Shown: positions 1 through 13,330, numbered from the stretch's first letter. The stretch is DNA of 64,000 nt from Rhea pennata (GCF_028389875.1 NC_084671.1:2501501-2565500), one strand, 5' to 3'. Numbers and translations: made by a program. The notes: a model not told the origin generated them from the letters alone.

Positions 1-792
1 CCCCCCAGTGCTGAAAGCAGTCTGCTTCAACCCAGCGATTTGATGATATATTGGTATGTTGATGGATTGCTCAACATTCTGGCCATTGAAAAGGTTCATT
101 TTGCCTAACTGGGGAGGAACAAGGTGCCCTTACGAAAAGGAAACGGTCCGGGCGAGCCAGCCGGCCTCAGGCTGGAGACGGGCCGCTCTACCGTGGGAGC
201 GGTATACAAGGTAAAGGGGTGAAATTCGAAGGGCCGTGCTCCTCAGGAGTTCCAGCAAGAGTAATTATTTCCTGAATTTGAAAGAAAAATTCAGGTCATC
301 CCTTGAAATAAGGGTGGATATTCTATTGTGCTGTTTTCCTAGTGAAAATCCTTCACCTGAATTTGTGTATGTATCGTGTACCCGATCAATAAACATTTCT
401 GAATTCTCTCAGTGTCTGGGTCCCAAGGACACCTGTAGTTTTTTGCCATTTCCTTTTTGCATTTCCTTTTTTCCTACATGTAGAACTGAATGCATCCAAA
501 ATGCTTCTGAAACTCTGTTAGATCAGATAATTATTTCTATATCAGAATTAAAAACAAGCACTGAGCTAGACAGATGACAAAATGCAAGAACATTATTTTC
601 TGAAAGACTGATGATTATATTTTTTACAAGTTTAGTAGTATATTTCTAATCAAATACCAATATTGTATTTGTAACCAAGCACATTTCTTCTAAGGATACC
701 CACAACTTGTACACTATTTCACTAAGAAAAAGCAGCAGTGTTGTTATATGCTTTCTTCGCCTGTGACATGCCTGTCACTGTTTCTTCTGCAG
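1..792. other. Left-edge flanking DNA, no recognised gene
   Basis: Mostly AT-rich sequence. Positions 130-235 are noticeably more GC-rich than the surroundings. From base 1 the + strand is open for 35 codons before a TAA at 106-108, and a 113-codon open frame lies at 236-577. Neither has recognisable domains or splice context, so I do not call them genes. The GC-rich patch could be the end of an exon cut by the window edge, but nothing proves it. Confidence 0.3.
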
Positions 793-887
793 GATTTGAT
801 GACTGCCATGAAGATGAAGATTCAGAGAAACCCTGGCTCGACACAAGAAAAGAGTTTCACTCTGTCAAATGTCAAAGCAAAGACGAG
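793..887 (+). other. Exon-like block with consensus splice sites, product unknown
   Basis: A 95-nt block follows a pyrimidine-rich tract ending in TTCTGCAG and is followed by GTAAAA. The open frame through it starts with a partial codon and ends on a complete codon. It encodes an acidic segment with FDDCHEDEDSEKPW and ends near CQSKDE. If the donor is ignored, the frame stops at 927-929. I do not recognise the peptide and cannot match it to RARRES1, LXN or GFM1, the genes I would expect beside MFSD1. It may be an exon of an unannotated gene, part of a lineage-specific protein, or chance. Confidence 0.25.
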
Positions 888-2199
888 GTAAAATCCTGGT
901 CTTGGAGGAAATGGCAGGAGGGTGCTTGAAAAAAGCTGCTCTGGTGAGTATGTGAACGAAGTAGTTCAGCGGAGGTAGACTTAAGAACTGGGAACATTTT
1001 CAAGGAGAGTATCTAAAGGAAGGCACTGAGGCTGCTGGATTTCTACATGAGAAACCTGGGGGTCTGGCCAGACCTGTGCTGTTGACAGGTCTGAAATTAT
1101 ATGTTTCCTGGCTGTTTCAAGTGACCCAAGAATATCTGACAGATTTTTTTTCTTGGTATTATCACTTTTAGAAAATAAAGATGAATGTGCCAAGGTCCAC
1201 AAAGTGGGTGACTCTGGCATGGGCTATGTATGTGTGTGCATGTACATGTTTGTAGACATTTATATGTATTTCTAGGATATTGTAGACATTAATTGTCAAG
1301 TTTATAGGTAAGTGTATCTGTTTACATTTTTTGGTAAGTCACTGTACGATTATACCCCCGATATAATTATTCTCTGTTTAGTTAATGAGGTTTGTGATGT
1401 CAGGATATAGAATGACAATGTCTTTTTCTAAGCACTTGCTTTCAATCATGGGTTCATCAAAGAGTTTGAGAAGGGAATGAAATTTTAGATATGAAATTAA
1501 AGGTATGACCTAATCTATTGAGATATCTATAACACATCTTGAATACTAGTATGCAATACTTTGCTCTAGTTCTGTTAAGTGTTAAGAAAATTATTTTTTT
1601 TTCTCTCTTTAACTTTTGTTGCTCTGATTCCCTCTGCCAGCAAAGTAAAGAGGCAGCTTGAGTTCAGGGCAGTCCTGCTGACAGCTTAAGTAATGCAGGT
1701 TTCCCTGATCAATCTGCCCAATTAAATAAAAATGTAGAATTGTAAAAGAAGTTGGATATCTTTCCATTTTTCTTAAATAGGCTGTTGTAGTGTTTTCTCA
1801 GGCTAAAACAAAGAAGATCTGTTTATGAAGTCAGTGTGTGTCTGAGGTCTGAAGCAGCTTTGCAGCTGTTAATTAGAAAAGGAATTGCAAACATTAACTC
1901 CTCAGTTTTGCACTTGTTTCTTCTTGCTTCTCCCCTGACTATGAGGTGCTGAGAACAACCAGCAACCCCACAACGGCCGAGCACAGAAGCACTAGTGGTT
2001 AGTTACTCCCGGAAAACTGGGACACCCCTACTCGCAGTGAATAGCGCTGTTTCTAAGCACAGAGAACAACTGCAAAGATTAGTACAGAACTGGAAACAAA
2101 AAACTTGGAGAAATAGGCATATCTGAGAAAATTAATTTAAAAGCTAGCATCTAACAAACCAGAAAGGCTAGATCTGAACAATATTTCCTAGAGGGGAGA

Positions 2200-2233
2200 T
2201 GTGATTTTCAGCCCCTGGTAGCTGAAAATCACA
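2200..2233. repeat. Perfect 13-bp inverted repeat (hairpin)
   Basis: TGTGATTTTCAGC at 2200-2212 is the exact reverse complement of 2221-2233, with an 8-nt loop between. The flanking bases do not extend the stem. No target-site duplication or transposon end was seen around it. Confidence 0.75.
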
Positions 2234-3360
2234 CTTATTCAAGATAGGTTATGTTACGAAGGCCTCTGGACAGTGATGGTTACTATCACTCTTCTGCCAC
2301 CACTGAGCTCTTCCTGATTTTTCTCATACATAAAACAGACAAAATCATTCTTTTCTTTCTTATAACATACTGCAGCAAGTAGTTGACATGTGCTAAGTAT
2401 TATTATTTCTTTGCTTCCTCTCCCAGAAAGCAGTACTGTTTTGGCTTTTAACCTGTTTTTAATATAAAATACAGGAGAAAGTCATGGGCTTTGTGCCTGT
2501 ATTATTTTTAACCTTCCACTGAATGTTCTTGGAAACATTGCTGGGATTTGGAGCAGCACATTTTTTAGGAGGCACTAGAAGCAGAGAAGGCTGGAGGTCA
2601 GTGCTAGGGTGGCAGAGAGCAGAGCAGTGCTCAGAGGAAGAGGATGGTAACGTCCTTTATCTGGTAGGGAAGTGCTCCTTATGTTCACACTGTGTATTTT
2701 CTTCTTCAGAATTTTTACTTACCATCAGAAAGTAGCTTCTGTATTTTTGTATATTTGGGCCTGCATAAGGAAAGAGGAATATTTTATACTTCTCCTATTT
2801 TAATGTCTTTGTTCCTTAAAGCCACTACCTCGATGACTGCTGTACCAGACAGATACTAGACTGATGTTTTTTTCCAGACTCAGTTTGGGAGCAGGCTATG
2901 TACAGTCTGTGCACAGTGGCTTTTGAAGCCATCCTCCTTCTCAGATGTATCAGATTTGATCTGAAGAGCAGTGTTTCCCTATTTACCCCCTTTCTGTAGC
3001 TTTTACGGTAAAATCTTGAGCACTTGCTGCAGTTTTGTTTCTAGAGCTTTGACCAGCCATTGGTAGGATCTCTGGCTTACCCTAAGGCAGCAGCATCAAC
3101 AGAAAATAGTTACTCTGGGGCCTGTAAATTCAGAAGAACTTTGCAGGAGAACTATGGCTAGTGTAAATGGAAAGTACACAAAATTAATCTTTATAAGGAG
3201 GAGCCTGTCTTAGTTTAACAATGCCTGACTGCTAAATCTGTATTTGCTGAGTATCCTGTACAACACCACAAAGAAACGCTAACCAGATTCGATAAATCAT
3301 TCTGAATTAGCAAAAATTCTTATTGTGGAACAATTTTTCTTTTTTCTTTTTTTCTTACAG

Positions 3361-3955
3361 AATCTTCTGTCTAGACTTTGCTAAGCCAGTTGATGCTTAT
3401 ATCAAAATCTCTGGTGGTGCAGTTGTAGGCTAAAACACAGTTGTAGGCCAAAACCCAATGAAATTTCTGTTAGGGGCCTGAGGGCACCAACCTTAGAGGA
3501 CCGAACCATCCTCTCTGGGGCCCCCACACCGTGCAGGACCCCATTTCAGGCCAGCCTGGGGCCTCACTCCCTGCCCCACGACACTGCAGCAGTGCCACAG
3601 CCCTGCCTCTGCACTGTGGATGGTGATTCATCTACCAGTTCTTCCCAGTCCTGGGGGAACTGTGAAAGGTTTGTTAAAATCTTGCTGTTTCTTCTTTATT
3701 TCCTGGAAACACTTCTGATGTACTGCAGGTTGCTGGGTTACTGGCTGCCTTCCATGGCTGCGCTGTGCAGGAGTTCAGATCTGACTATCACAATGTTATC
3801 TTCTGGGTGTAACATCTACGACATTATCATGCTGTTGAAAATACCAGCACTTCAGTCTTGGAGCCAGATGACTTTTCCTATGAAGAGGAACACTGGGTGT
3901 GCAGCTGTCTGTGGGAAATATTCCTGAGAAATAAAGGCCGGAAATGTGCTGAAAA
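3361..3955 (+). other. Possible 3'-terminal exon with polyA signal, gene unknown
   Basis: A strong polypyrimidine tract (about 3332-3356, almost all T and C) ends in TTACAG at 3360, a textbook 3' splice site. Downstream, one frame is open for 23 codons (IFCLDFAKPVDAYIKISGG...) to a TAA at 3431-3433. An AATAAA signal follows at 3930-3935. A 111-codon ATG frame (3592-3927) lies inside but looks like chance. The arrangement fits a terminal exon with a 3' UTR on the + strand, possibly joined to the block at 793-887. The product is not recognised. Confidence 0.2.
3420..3455. repeat. Direct repeat, 2 x 18 bp
   Basis: CAGTTGTAGGCTAAAACA is followed immediately by a copy differing at two positions. 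It is a small local duplication of no known function. Confidence 0.7.
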
Positions 3956-6900
3956 GAGCATTGCTGTTTCAGTTTTCTGGGCAAGATCTTGCTCTTGCTT
4001 GTTGGACAGAATGCACTGTAAAGTAGGAAACGGTTAGAAAGAAATGGACCTTGTGGTACTACCTGTCAGGGCTTTCAGGGCACCAGGAAGCCTGAAGGGT
4101 CCTGGCCTTCAGGCTGATGAAGGCCTATAAGATAGAGGATTATTTTTGTTGATACAATGAGGGGCCAGAAGTTGAAACAATACTGGGACAGTTAGGAGTG
4201 GAGACAGGAGGATCCTCCATGGAAAATCCATAGAAAGGGTCACACTTAAGAGAAAGCTTATAGGGATATATTTTGTTTTGCTGTTATTTGCATTAGCAAA
4301 AAAGCAAAGCCTGGAAAGTGGTGAAGAAGCCTAAAACCAGGGCTTGTGTTCTCCAGTAAGCCGTTTTGCAGAATCATTGTCATGGAGGTTACTGCTATTG
4401 AGTTTTGGGATTCCTAGTTTTTCTTTTTTTTTCTTTCTTTTTTTTTTTTTTTTTCTAGGGGTATACAAGGGCACGTAGGTAACATATACTTCATCTGTGT
4501 GTGCTGGGGGTTTGGGCTTTAGGCAAGCACTGTGCACAGCATGAATGTCTTGACTGAAGCATCACGGCCATCTGAGGACCAGGGCTCTCCTCCTCCTCCT
4601 GCCCCGGGAGGTTTGAGACCATGGCACTGCGTGGGCTGATGCACCTCCTCCTCGTAGCTGTAATGCTGGAAGTGCTTTTCACTTTGTCAGTGAAAATATT
4701 TTGGCATGTGTATATTATTAATAACTACAGCAGATTTGTTCTAGCAGGCTGTTATAACAAGAAGAATTTGAGCAGTGCTCAGCAAAAAGAGTAGACGGCA
4801 CAATATGACAGGCAGCTTTCAAAAGGAAGAAAAAAAGTGAAAATACGATAACTACAAATTCTGAGGAAAAATGTATAAAATAAGGAATTCTGATGGTTTT
4901 TCAGTATATCTTTGGCATGTGAGAATCCAAATGTACTTGTTTGACTTTAGAAAGTGAGATTTTTGACTCCTAAGTGGTACAGATTTTGAACATTTGACTG
5001 CCAAGCTGTGTTTTTGCACAATGTGAATGATGTGGCCTTTCTCCATTGCTTTATCTAATTCTCATTCAGACCTAAAGGTCTAGATCCTCAGTCACGCTGA
5101 GGTGCCTTTCAGGATCCAGGACTAAATTACTGGAGAAAACAACCCTGCAGAAATGACCAAGGACAGTGCCATTTTTTAATGAAATCTAATGACACTAAAG
5201 ATGCCACTGCAAAATGATTCTTATTTTTATTTTTCAAATGTAATTCTGACTTATCTGGAAGATGAGCCCTGTGCTTGTCCACAGCTAGGCTGGAAGAAGA
5301 GAAGGAGACATGAACGCCCTTGTGTTTGCTGGTCCCACCTCCTCCTCCACAGCAGCTACCTAGCACAAGCTTTCAATGCGAGACACTTGTTTTGAGCCCT
5401 TTCACCTCCGATGAATTTTGCAGACTGTCTTATTCCCTGGAACAAGATTTTAAGAAGTTGTAAAAGCACCAAACTTCATTCTGTCTGTCTGTCAGTCTTC
5501 TTTGTAGCAATGCAAACACTCACATGCAGCACAGAAAAGCCAGCCAAAATAACACAATTGTTGCCAGTGCCTGGAAAGACCCTGAGGGACACATTCCCCG
5601 AATAAATTAAGAATCAGTTCTTGTTTTCCACAGGGTTATATGTAAACTGAATAGCAAGGCATTTAAGTAGAGCTCTCAGAGTCTACCCCAAAGCACTCAT
5701 TGTTCAGAGCATGAGTAACTATAAGCTGGAAGGGGTGTGATTTTACATGGTTTGCCACGGGAATCAAACTCTCCAGGTCTTATACCGGGGCCAGGATGGG
5801 ATGTTGTTACTTGGCGTCATTCACAAAAATAGGATTTTTATCTGTTCCGTTCCTGAGCTCAGTTTCCTCTTTTCATTCTATATTCCCTGTAATTTTACTA
5901 AGGAATATACTTGGCATTCACTGTGAGATTGTAGATATTTGAAATAAAACTGTCACTGCAGTGAAATTGCATTCTTGTAGTTTATTTGAATGTTTGAGGT
6001 TGTTGATCTTGTTGTAGATATGTCACATCAACTGACTGCTCAAGTTCCCAGAAAAAAAAAATGCATTCCTTTGCAGGTAAAAGAAGAAAACTTCATATTT
6101 TTTCTTCAGTTCCTTCTAAAATAAGACTTAATTAAATGGTTACCACAGAGGCAGTGGACTTTTGACCGTCTGTGATCATAGTAAAAGGCATTTACATCAC
6201 CTACTGTTGTATTAGTGGGATTCGGTTCATAATTGCTATTTGCAAGACAAATCCTCATCCATCACTGCAGGATGTCCTGGTATCGTGGCCCGTCTTTCGC
6301 AGTGGAACTCAGCGTTAAAGAAATCCTCACGGGTTTTACTGCCACAGAATTCATCCAAAAAGTTTCCCTTTTGCAGAGGATGTGAGAACTTGATTTCCTT
6401 TGGGTATGAAAGAGTATTTATGAGCCTGTATAGCTATTTTAATCTTGCACTGCTTTAGTGATGTTTGGGTTGGGCACGGACTATCAAAATTTGTGGGTCC
6501 TGGAATAACGCTGTATGAGCAAAACAGTGGAGGAGGAAGGGAATTTGTCTGAACAGAGAAGCAGTTTTCACCAAAAGCGGAGTGGAGAGGGTCTAGCCAT
6601 GGCAGAAAGGAACAAGGAGCTGCTGTTAATGGAGTATGTACTCACTTACAGGCACACACAGAGGAGGGAGGTGCATTTTCAGCAGCTCAAGAAAGGTGAG
6701 ACCACTACAAAAGCATGACGGAGACTGGTTTTGTGGCTTTATGGATTTACTTTAAAGCGTCCATGGAGCTATGGCATAAGCTTTCTCTTGGCAATAACAC
6801 ATGAGTTCATGTTTCAAGTGTAGAAGAGGATTTAGAAACTTCAGACAGAAAAGATATGCAATATATGCATATTATACCCTAAATATTATATCCCTAAGAA

Positions 6901-9900
6901 ACAAAATGTCTTAATGTAAGGTAAAATTTTCAAAGCCAAGAAAGCTAGAATGACCTGTCATTGAAACTTTGACCTAGAGATAACGCTAACTGTAGCATCT
7001 ATTTACCCTCTGTATTAACTACTTCTGTCTACAGCCGTGGTGATACTTGCATAACGTCAGGAAACGCTATTCTCATATTTCGGTTAGTCACCCATGTAAC
7101 TTGTATTTACTCACTTGTCATTTACGTGGAGGAGCATGACTCTGATTTTTTTCTAATGCGGTGAGTAATATTTATGAAACTGTTTGCAGTTCTAAACCAC
7201 AAGCTGGTGAACTCAGAGATATAAAAATGTAAAGCACTGTAATCTCTAAGGAATGGAAATGTGAAGTCAAGTGTTGAGCAAGATGCTTCTAAAGGAAATA
7301 ATATATTTTCTGAATTACATTACAAGTGATTTTCTTGCTGTGCAGAACAATTTTTCATTCACTCTTTGAAGGAAAGTAAGAAAGAAAATGGTGTATTTCA
7401 TCCCCCTTTACAGCCCCTTCCTTTAGCAAATGCTTAGGTAGAATATCTTGTCCTCATTTTACTTTTGATCATCAATTTGTGAAATTTTCTTCTCCATTCT
7501 CCAGGTAGATTAGCTACTAATATCCAATTCTTCACCAATGAGGGAAGAATTGCACTTTTTTTTGTCTAAATATCCTGACCACTTTTTGTGATTTCTCCCA
7601 CTCTGTCACGAAACTCTCCACGTGCCTCAGCCAGGCAAACCCTCACAGTCTCAGAGACAAAGCGGTGGAGGCAACTCAGAAGGATTAGAACGATACTGAT
7701 TTTGCATTTGTTGTTTCTGTTTTGAAAGACCTCAATCCAGTAGGTATACTTAACATACATGTCAAATACAGGTATAGAATATTTGTTTCATTTTCAAAAA
7801 AAAAAAATATGGCCAAAATACATCACACTTGTCTTAATTCTTGCTATTTGTGTGCGATTATGTAACGTTGCTGAATTCTGAGAATTCCTGCATGGATAAA
7901 ATATCTTCTTAGGCTACGCTACCTGCTGAAATTGCTCCAGCTAAAATAGGAATTCATCTGAACGCTGGAGCAAGGGAGGAGAGAGAGGGGAAGTTACTGT
8001 AAATTAGGAAACTCTAAAAAATGATAGCAGGGTGTCTCCTGGAAGAACAGTGGTGGATAAGAGTGTCTGTCAAGTGGGTACAATACTTATCAGGGTGTTG
8101 TCAGGAAGAATTTGGAAAAAAACACTTCAAACAGATATGCTTACAGGTCAAGAACAAATCCTCACATTTGGGGCCTAGGAGAGATGAAGCAAATTGCACA
8201 CAGGGGAGAAGATGCAGTTTAGTGAAATAAGTTGCCAGGAAATCAGATCAAATGATCAGATGCATCAGCAAAGGAATTAATCACAAAGTTCAGGAAAAAT
8301 GATGCCACTGAGTAAAGCCTTCTGCTTGCAAAATTCTGCCTAGCTCGGGGCTCCAATCTGGAGTGGGGGGACCTCCCCCCAAACCCACCTCACAAGTAGC
8401 TTGGAAACCCTCCAGAAAAAGCACCATAACTCAAGGGTGGAGGAAACATCTGATGAGGAACTGCTCCACTTGCAAAAAATACTTGGCCTGGCCAGGGGAA
8501 AAAAGGACTGTGAGAGGAGATCTGCTTTGGAGTACAAGTAACCAAGGGAGATAAATAAAGGTCTAGATGGGGAAATCATGAGGATTTACAGCACAGTTAG
8601 AAAGAGAAGGGTCTTGCCAAACGCTTGGAAAGCATGGTAATCTGGCAGCCAAATTACTGGATGGTAGTAATATATGTGAATTTAACAACAGCATGATAGC
8701 TGTGTGGTGAATTGTGCGTATTATGTATTTACAGGGATACTAAGGATATACGGAAGGCCGGCAGTGGAGTCAGTGGATAAGAGTTTCTTCCTCCCACCCG
8801 ATTCTGCTTCTGTATGTTTTCATTTACAAAGATGAAAGGTCTTGCCCGGGTTACGCAGGGAGCCTGCGCACTGCGTTCGTCTGGTCCCCAGCCAGAGGGA
8901 GCAAACAACGTCACGGACACGGGTGTGAACTTCCTTCATTCCCGAGGCATTTCGTCCAAAGCGTGCTTATGTCATGCTGAACTAACCTTTGAGCATTTTA
9001 TTCAAAATCAAAACTTCCTTCCTATATCATTGGGCTTAATTACACAATATTTCATGTCCATCCCATAAATGCTATGAAAATGCATCCTTTCATTGATGGA
9101 GCATTGAACAAATGTTTCGGTTCAGTCTACACATTATAGCACTTCTCACTTTTTCAGTTATAACTATTCTTGCTCAGCCAAGTAACTGGGAGATTTTTAA
9201 AGGGCAGTTTTATGCCACTGCAGCAAGCGGCAGCAATATGTGCATCCTGAGGAAAACATTTGCAGGCACAAAGGGGCAATTGTACGTTGAGCAAAGCACA
9301 CGTGCTATCTGGTAATTCAAGCACAGTCCCCAAAGCCAAAGCTTCTGAATATGCTCCCTCAGTCTAGATACTGGCTATCTGGCTCCAGGCTTGCGCTTGC
9401 ATACTGATCGGCTGCTGATGAAACTCTCTTTTTCTACTTCGAACGCCCGATGGACATGACATCCCCTTCCATATCCTTAATGAAAAAGTTTCAGCTTCTC
9501 TATGAAAACTTGTTACGCCCACGAGAGTAACAAAATGAGAGAGCTGAATAAGGTTGTAGAGTAAATATGCAGCTTCCTCCTGCAGGTACTTAAAATGATG
9601 CAGATCTGCTCGTTGCTGTCCCCTCCGGCAGGCGAGGCTGCCGAGAGCGCTGCCGTCCCGCCAGGCTGCACAACGCGAGTGGCTGCTCTCGCAGGCTCAC
9701 TGCAGGCATCTCTTCAGGTGTAACCCGAGCAGATCTGGCTGCTAGGCGTGTAGCCTGACACATTCCTGCCTTGGGGAACACCCAGGGGCTTTAAATAATT
9801 TGGGGATATGTGAGGATCAATCTTTCTTGATTAGCTTATTTAGGAAAAAACGTCAATAAACCCGCAGCGCTCATTTGTGCGGTCTGATGTCCTCAGCTGG

Positions 9901-12154
9901 GAGGGGAGGAGGTGTCTGCTTTGGCAGAGAAGCCTTTCGAAATTCAGGAGGTTCCTCGGGCCAAGATCTTTGGTCTCAGATAGATTTCTGGTGAAAAAGA
10001 ATGCTTCCTCAGCCATTTTCAGCTTTCTCTGAGGAAAAAGAGCTTACAGAAAATGCATTCTTTTTACAGAAAATGCAAGGACATGTCTTAAGGAAAGTGT
10101 ATGTAAGTCCAGTAATATTTAAGAGTGAGACAGGAAGAGTACAGGACACAGGGAGCTTTATAATAACACATTCCTTTCCATATGAAGTGATAAAAAAAAA
10201 AAATGTGTTTGCATGCCTCCGTGTGGCAGATCTTTCATAATGGGTTACTAATGCATGCTGGAGCCAAAGTACAACATTTTTCTTTCAGAGAATGAAAAAA
10301 GAGTCTAACGACAGTGAAGTAAATTTAATCATGGTAAATGCAGTTCCTGTTTCTTTGCAATTCTGTCATATTTTGAAACATCTTCACTGAAGATAGCAAT
10401 AACTTAGAAGAACAAAGCTCTGAAAGCTAATCGTGGCTTCATGGGCGCATTTCCTATCCAGAATCTGCAGCGGACTTGATTGATCTGGGTGATGCAAAAA
10501 GGTGAGGCCCCAAGTGCAAGAGTTTTATAGCACCTATAAAGTTTTGTATAGAGGTTTTGCTCAATTTTATGCAGTTAAACTAAACATTTGGTATCATATG
10601 GCACTTTAAGTACTTTGATTTATGTTAAGACAGAAATTGTAGCTTAATAAACGTTCTAAAGCAGGGGTTTAAGAGCAATCCACTGTATTTATTTGTGGCA
10701 TAAACACTCACCTGCAATGCATTTGAGAATCATCGCGGGCTTAGCTCACACTGCACATTAAAGTCATTAAGCTCCAGGCACAACAAGGTGAAGGCTGTAG
10801 GGAGGAAGGAGGGGGGAGGGCATGGTAAATATTTTGAACTAACAGATGGAAAAACATTCCTCTTGTCCTGTTAAATATTCTGGATAAATTGATTTCTTAC
10901 TCTATTATAAAGGATACTATGGTATGTTGAACAACATAAAGTACAAATCCAGGGCCATTTAACAAAAGCCATTAAAGCATAGTAATGATAATAACCTGAA
11001 AAACATTTTTGACGAGCTATATAATGAAATTGCACGTGTTTCAGATTTATGAAACCTCCCTCAAGGACAAGCAAAGGCACTGAAGACCTTTGCTGTGCTA
11101 GAACCTGCCATGGCTGTGCTCCACAGGAGGAGTTCTCCCACCTGTACATTTACTGTTTTGGCCTTGAATTAATTATACTTAGTGGAACCTGCTTAAGAAT
11201 AACATAAATAGTCATTTTTAAAGGATTTAGGTAGCTTTCTATATAGCTTATCTTAATCCTTCCATCTTTGCATGTTTTTGGATGATAGCACTGGATCGTG
11301 GGACACTGACAATAACGTAATTGATACAATAAACTATGAAATGCGAAAGTCTTTCCTAGCAGGGTAGGACATGTAACACTCATTTGTTAGGAAATCATAG
11401 AATAAGCGAATTAAGGCAAATCCCTGGCCTCCCAAGCAGGCAGAAGAGAGGACACGAAACAGCAAGACATATTACAAAATTGTGAAGTTCTCGAGATAAC
11501 ACTGCTCATTTGGGTAATGACTTAAATATAAAAGACAAATTCTGGGTGTCTTTGCATAGATAATAAGACCGAGATTATTGATCACTGTTTAAGCGTTAAG
11601 GTGATGTGTGCTGAACTAAAGACTTTTGTCCCTGTGTTTTAGCAGGAGAACGAAGGGAAGAGGAAACACTGCTTTCCTCTGTTTCTGTTACTTACTGATG
11701 TGACAGCGACATTCTGAATTTCTCGCAGTAAGGAAGATTTACGTAAATTAAGATGTGCTGGTGATGATGGAATATGAGGCAGGAACACGGGGAACCAGCG
11801 CTCCTTATTAAAATCCTGCTGCCAGGTCAGCAGAGTCAGGACGACATTCCTCGAGGAGCACTGCTTTTCCAGGAGTCCTTTGCCATCGTGCTCGGCAGAG
11901 ACCACCCGGGAGCCCCGGCTGTTGGAAGCATTAGAAGTACTTCTGCGGATGGCGGTTTGCGGTCTTTAGGCTGCAAAACATCACAACAAAAAGGCTGCAA
12001 AACGTTGCAACAGAATATTCAGGATGGACTGACTGGTGGGGATATCCCCAGCACCTCCGCAAGCCTCCGTTCTCCACGTAGGCACACCCATCTGAAGCCC
12101 GTAACATCCTCACCCTGAACCAGAAACTGTCCGATACCTTCAGAGCTGCTATGT

Positions 12155-12155
<1 letters not shown>
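3956..12155. other. AT-rich intergenic DNA upstream of MFSD1, no gene recognised
   Basis: More than 8 kb with only short, scattered open frames on both strands (the longest are under 100 codons). It holds short homopolymer runs, notably a T/C-rich run at about 4419-4455. I saw no RNA gene, no long terminal repeat and no CR1 segment that I could define. Somewhat GC-richer patches occur near 8340-8500, 9600-9780 and 11780-12120. Confidence 0.4.

Positions 12156-12187
<32 letters not shown>
12156..12187. repeat. Poly(T) tract, 32 bp
   Basis: An uninterrupted run of 32 T about 1.2 kb upstream of the MFSD1 start codon. Read on the other strand it is a poly(A) tail-like run, but no processed pseudogene or SINE body was recognised beside it. 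Confidence 0.9.
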
Positions 12188-12188
<1 letters not shown>

Positions 12189-12701
12189 GTGGCTGCTTGA
12201 AAAGGAAGACTTTTTTTTTCCCTGCACACAGGTATGACTTTGCTCTCCAAAGTTATCCCGTTTATCCGTGCACAGAGGCTCTGCCCCGCTGACTCCTTCC
12301 TCCGGGAACCTCGCGGCGATCCGCCTGGCCAGAACGCGCGTTCGTCGAGGCGGCTTCAGGAAGAGCCAAGAAAACTTCAATGGTTCCGGGCCACATTCAC
12401 AAGGACGCGAAGTAAAATCCATGATAGAGCCTGGAAAGGCAATTAAGTACTTTGAATACTTTGAATAACATAAATAATAGTAGTTCTGCCAGCATTAAGG
12501 AAACAGTTTGGTCAGAAAAGCACCATCTGCCACCTAATGATGTGTGTACAGAATCAGCATCATCCCTGGAGTAAAAAAGAGTGAAATCTGGCTGCAGGGG
12601 TCTCTTTTGCTTGCCCGAGGGTTTATCCAATGCAGTAAGCCTTTTTTTTTTTTTAATTCAATAGCTTAAATAAAATGGCTTTAATAGCTGAAATGTAAAG
12701 C

Positions 12702-12721
12702 TTTTTTTTTTTTTTTTTTTT
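12702..12721. repeat. Poly(T) tract, 20 bp
   Basis: A run of 20 T in the MFSD1 upstream region, close to a shorter T run at about 12642-12654. Long T/A runs near promoters tend to exclude nucleosomes; whether this one does is inference. Confidence 0.85.
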
Positions 12722-13177
12722 AACTATTTTTAAGGACATACGCATATGCACATATATGAAAGAAATTCTGTATGACTTTGCCCTCTCCTGCTTCGACTTT
12801 ATTTCAGCACGAGTTTCTCCTACCCATCGACAGGCTGCTTTTGCTGCATCTCATTTTGTCCTGGGGAGATTTAGCAGGGCGGGAGGATGCAGAAATCTGC
12901 CATTGCCAAGCTCGACGATTTTAGCTCGAATCGTTTACTTTTTGCTGCTCTTGGTGCCCTCTTTTCTGTCGATCTCAGCTTCTTTTTCCCTCTCTCCTCC
13001 CCCCCCCCAATATTTTTAGCTACTAAATCCAAGGGGAGAAGCCAGAAAGGTGCCCCGGAACCGGGGAGCCTTGTGAAAGAGCCAAACACGCGTTTTCGCC
13101 TCAATGTTTAAACCCGGCCGCAGCGGCTGCCTGAGGCGCTGCCGGCACCGCTTGTGGGGCAGCCGGCCGCGCCCGCC

Positions 13178-13330
13178 GCCATGGCAACGGGGAGCTCCGC
13201 GCGGCGCGGCGCCATGGCAACGGGGAGCTCCGCGAGGCGCGGCGCCATGGCAACCGAGTGCCCCGCGCGGCGCGGCGCCGCGGCAACCAGAAGCCCCTGC
13301 GTCGCCATAGCAACGGGGAGCCCTCCCTCA
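13178..13330 (+). repeat. Five-copy GC-rich minisatellite (33-bp unit) in the MFSD1 promoter
   Basis: Copies start at 13178, 13211, 13244, 13277 and 13304. The first three are exactly 33 bp apart; the fourth is 27 bp and the last is degenerate. Each copy opens with GCCATGGCAAC or a close variant. That joins a YY1-like GCCAT core to GGCAAC/AGCAAC, the half-site of RFX X-boxes. Because 33 is divisible by 3, each copy keeps the same frame, which is open and in phase with MFSD1. Confidence 0.85.

Noticed and set aside
236-577. 113-codon frame near the left edge
   Set aside because: Low-complexity AT-rich coding, no domain, no promoter or splice context.
11391-11412. Sequence resembling the CR1 3'-terminal repeat (AATCATAGAATAAG)
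   Set aside because: Only a dozen bases fit and the neighbouring CR1 3' UTR sequence is absent.
11931-12422. 163-codon - strand frame upstream of MFSD1
   Set aside because: It crosses the poly(T) tract, which gives a run of lysines, and has no recognisable domain.
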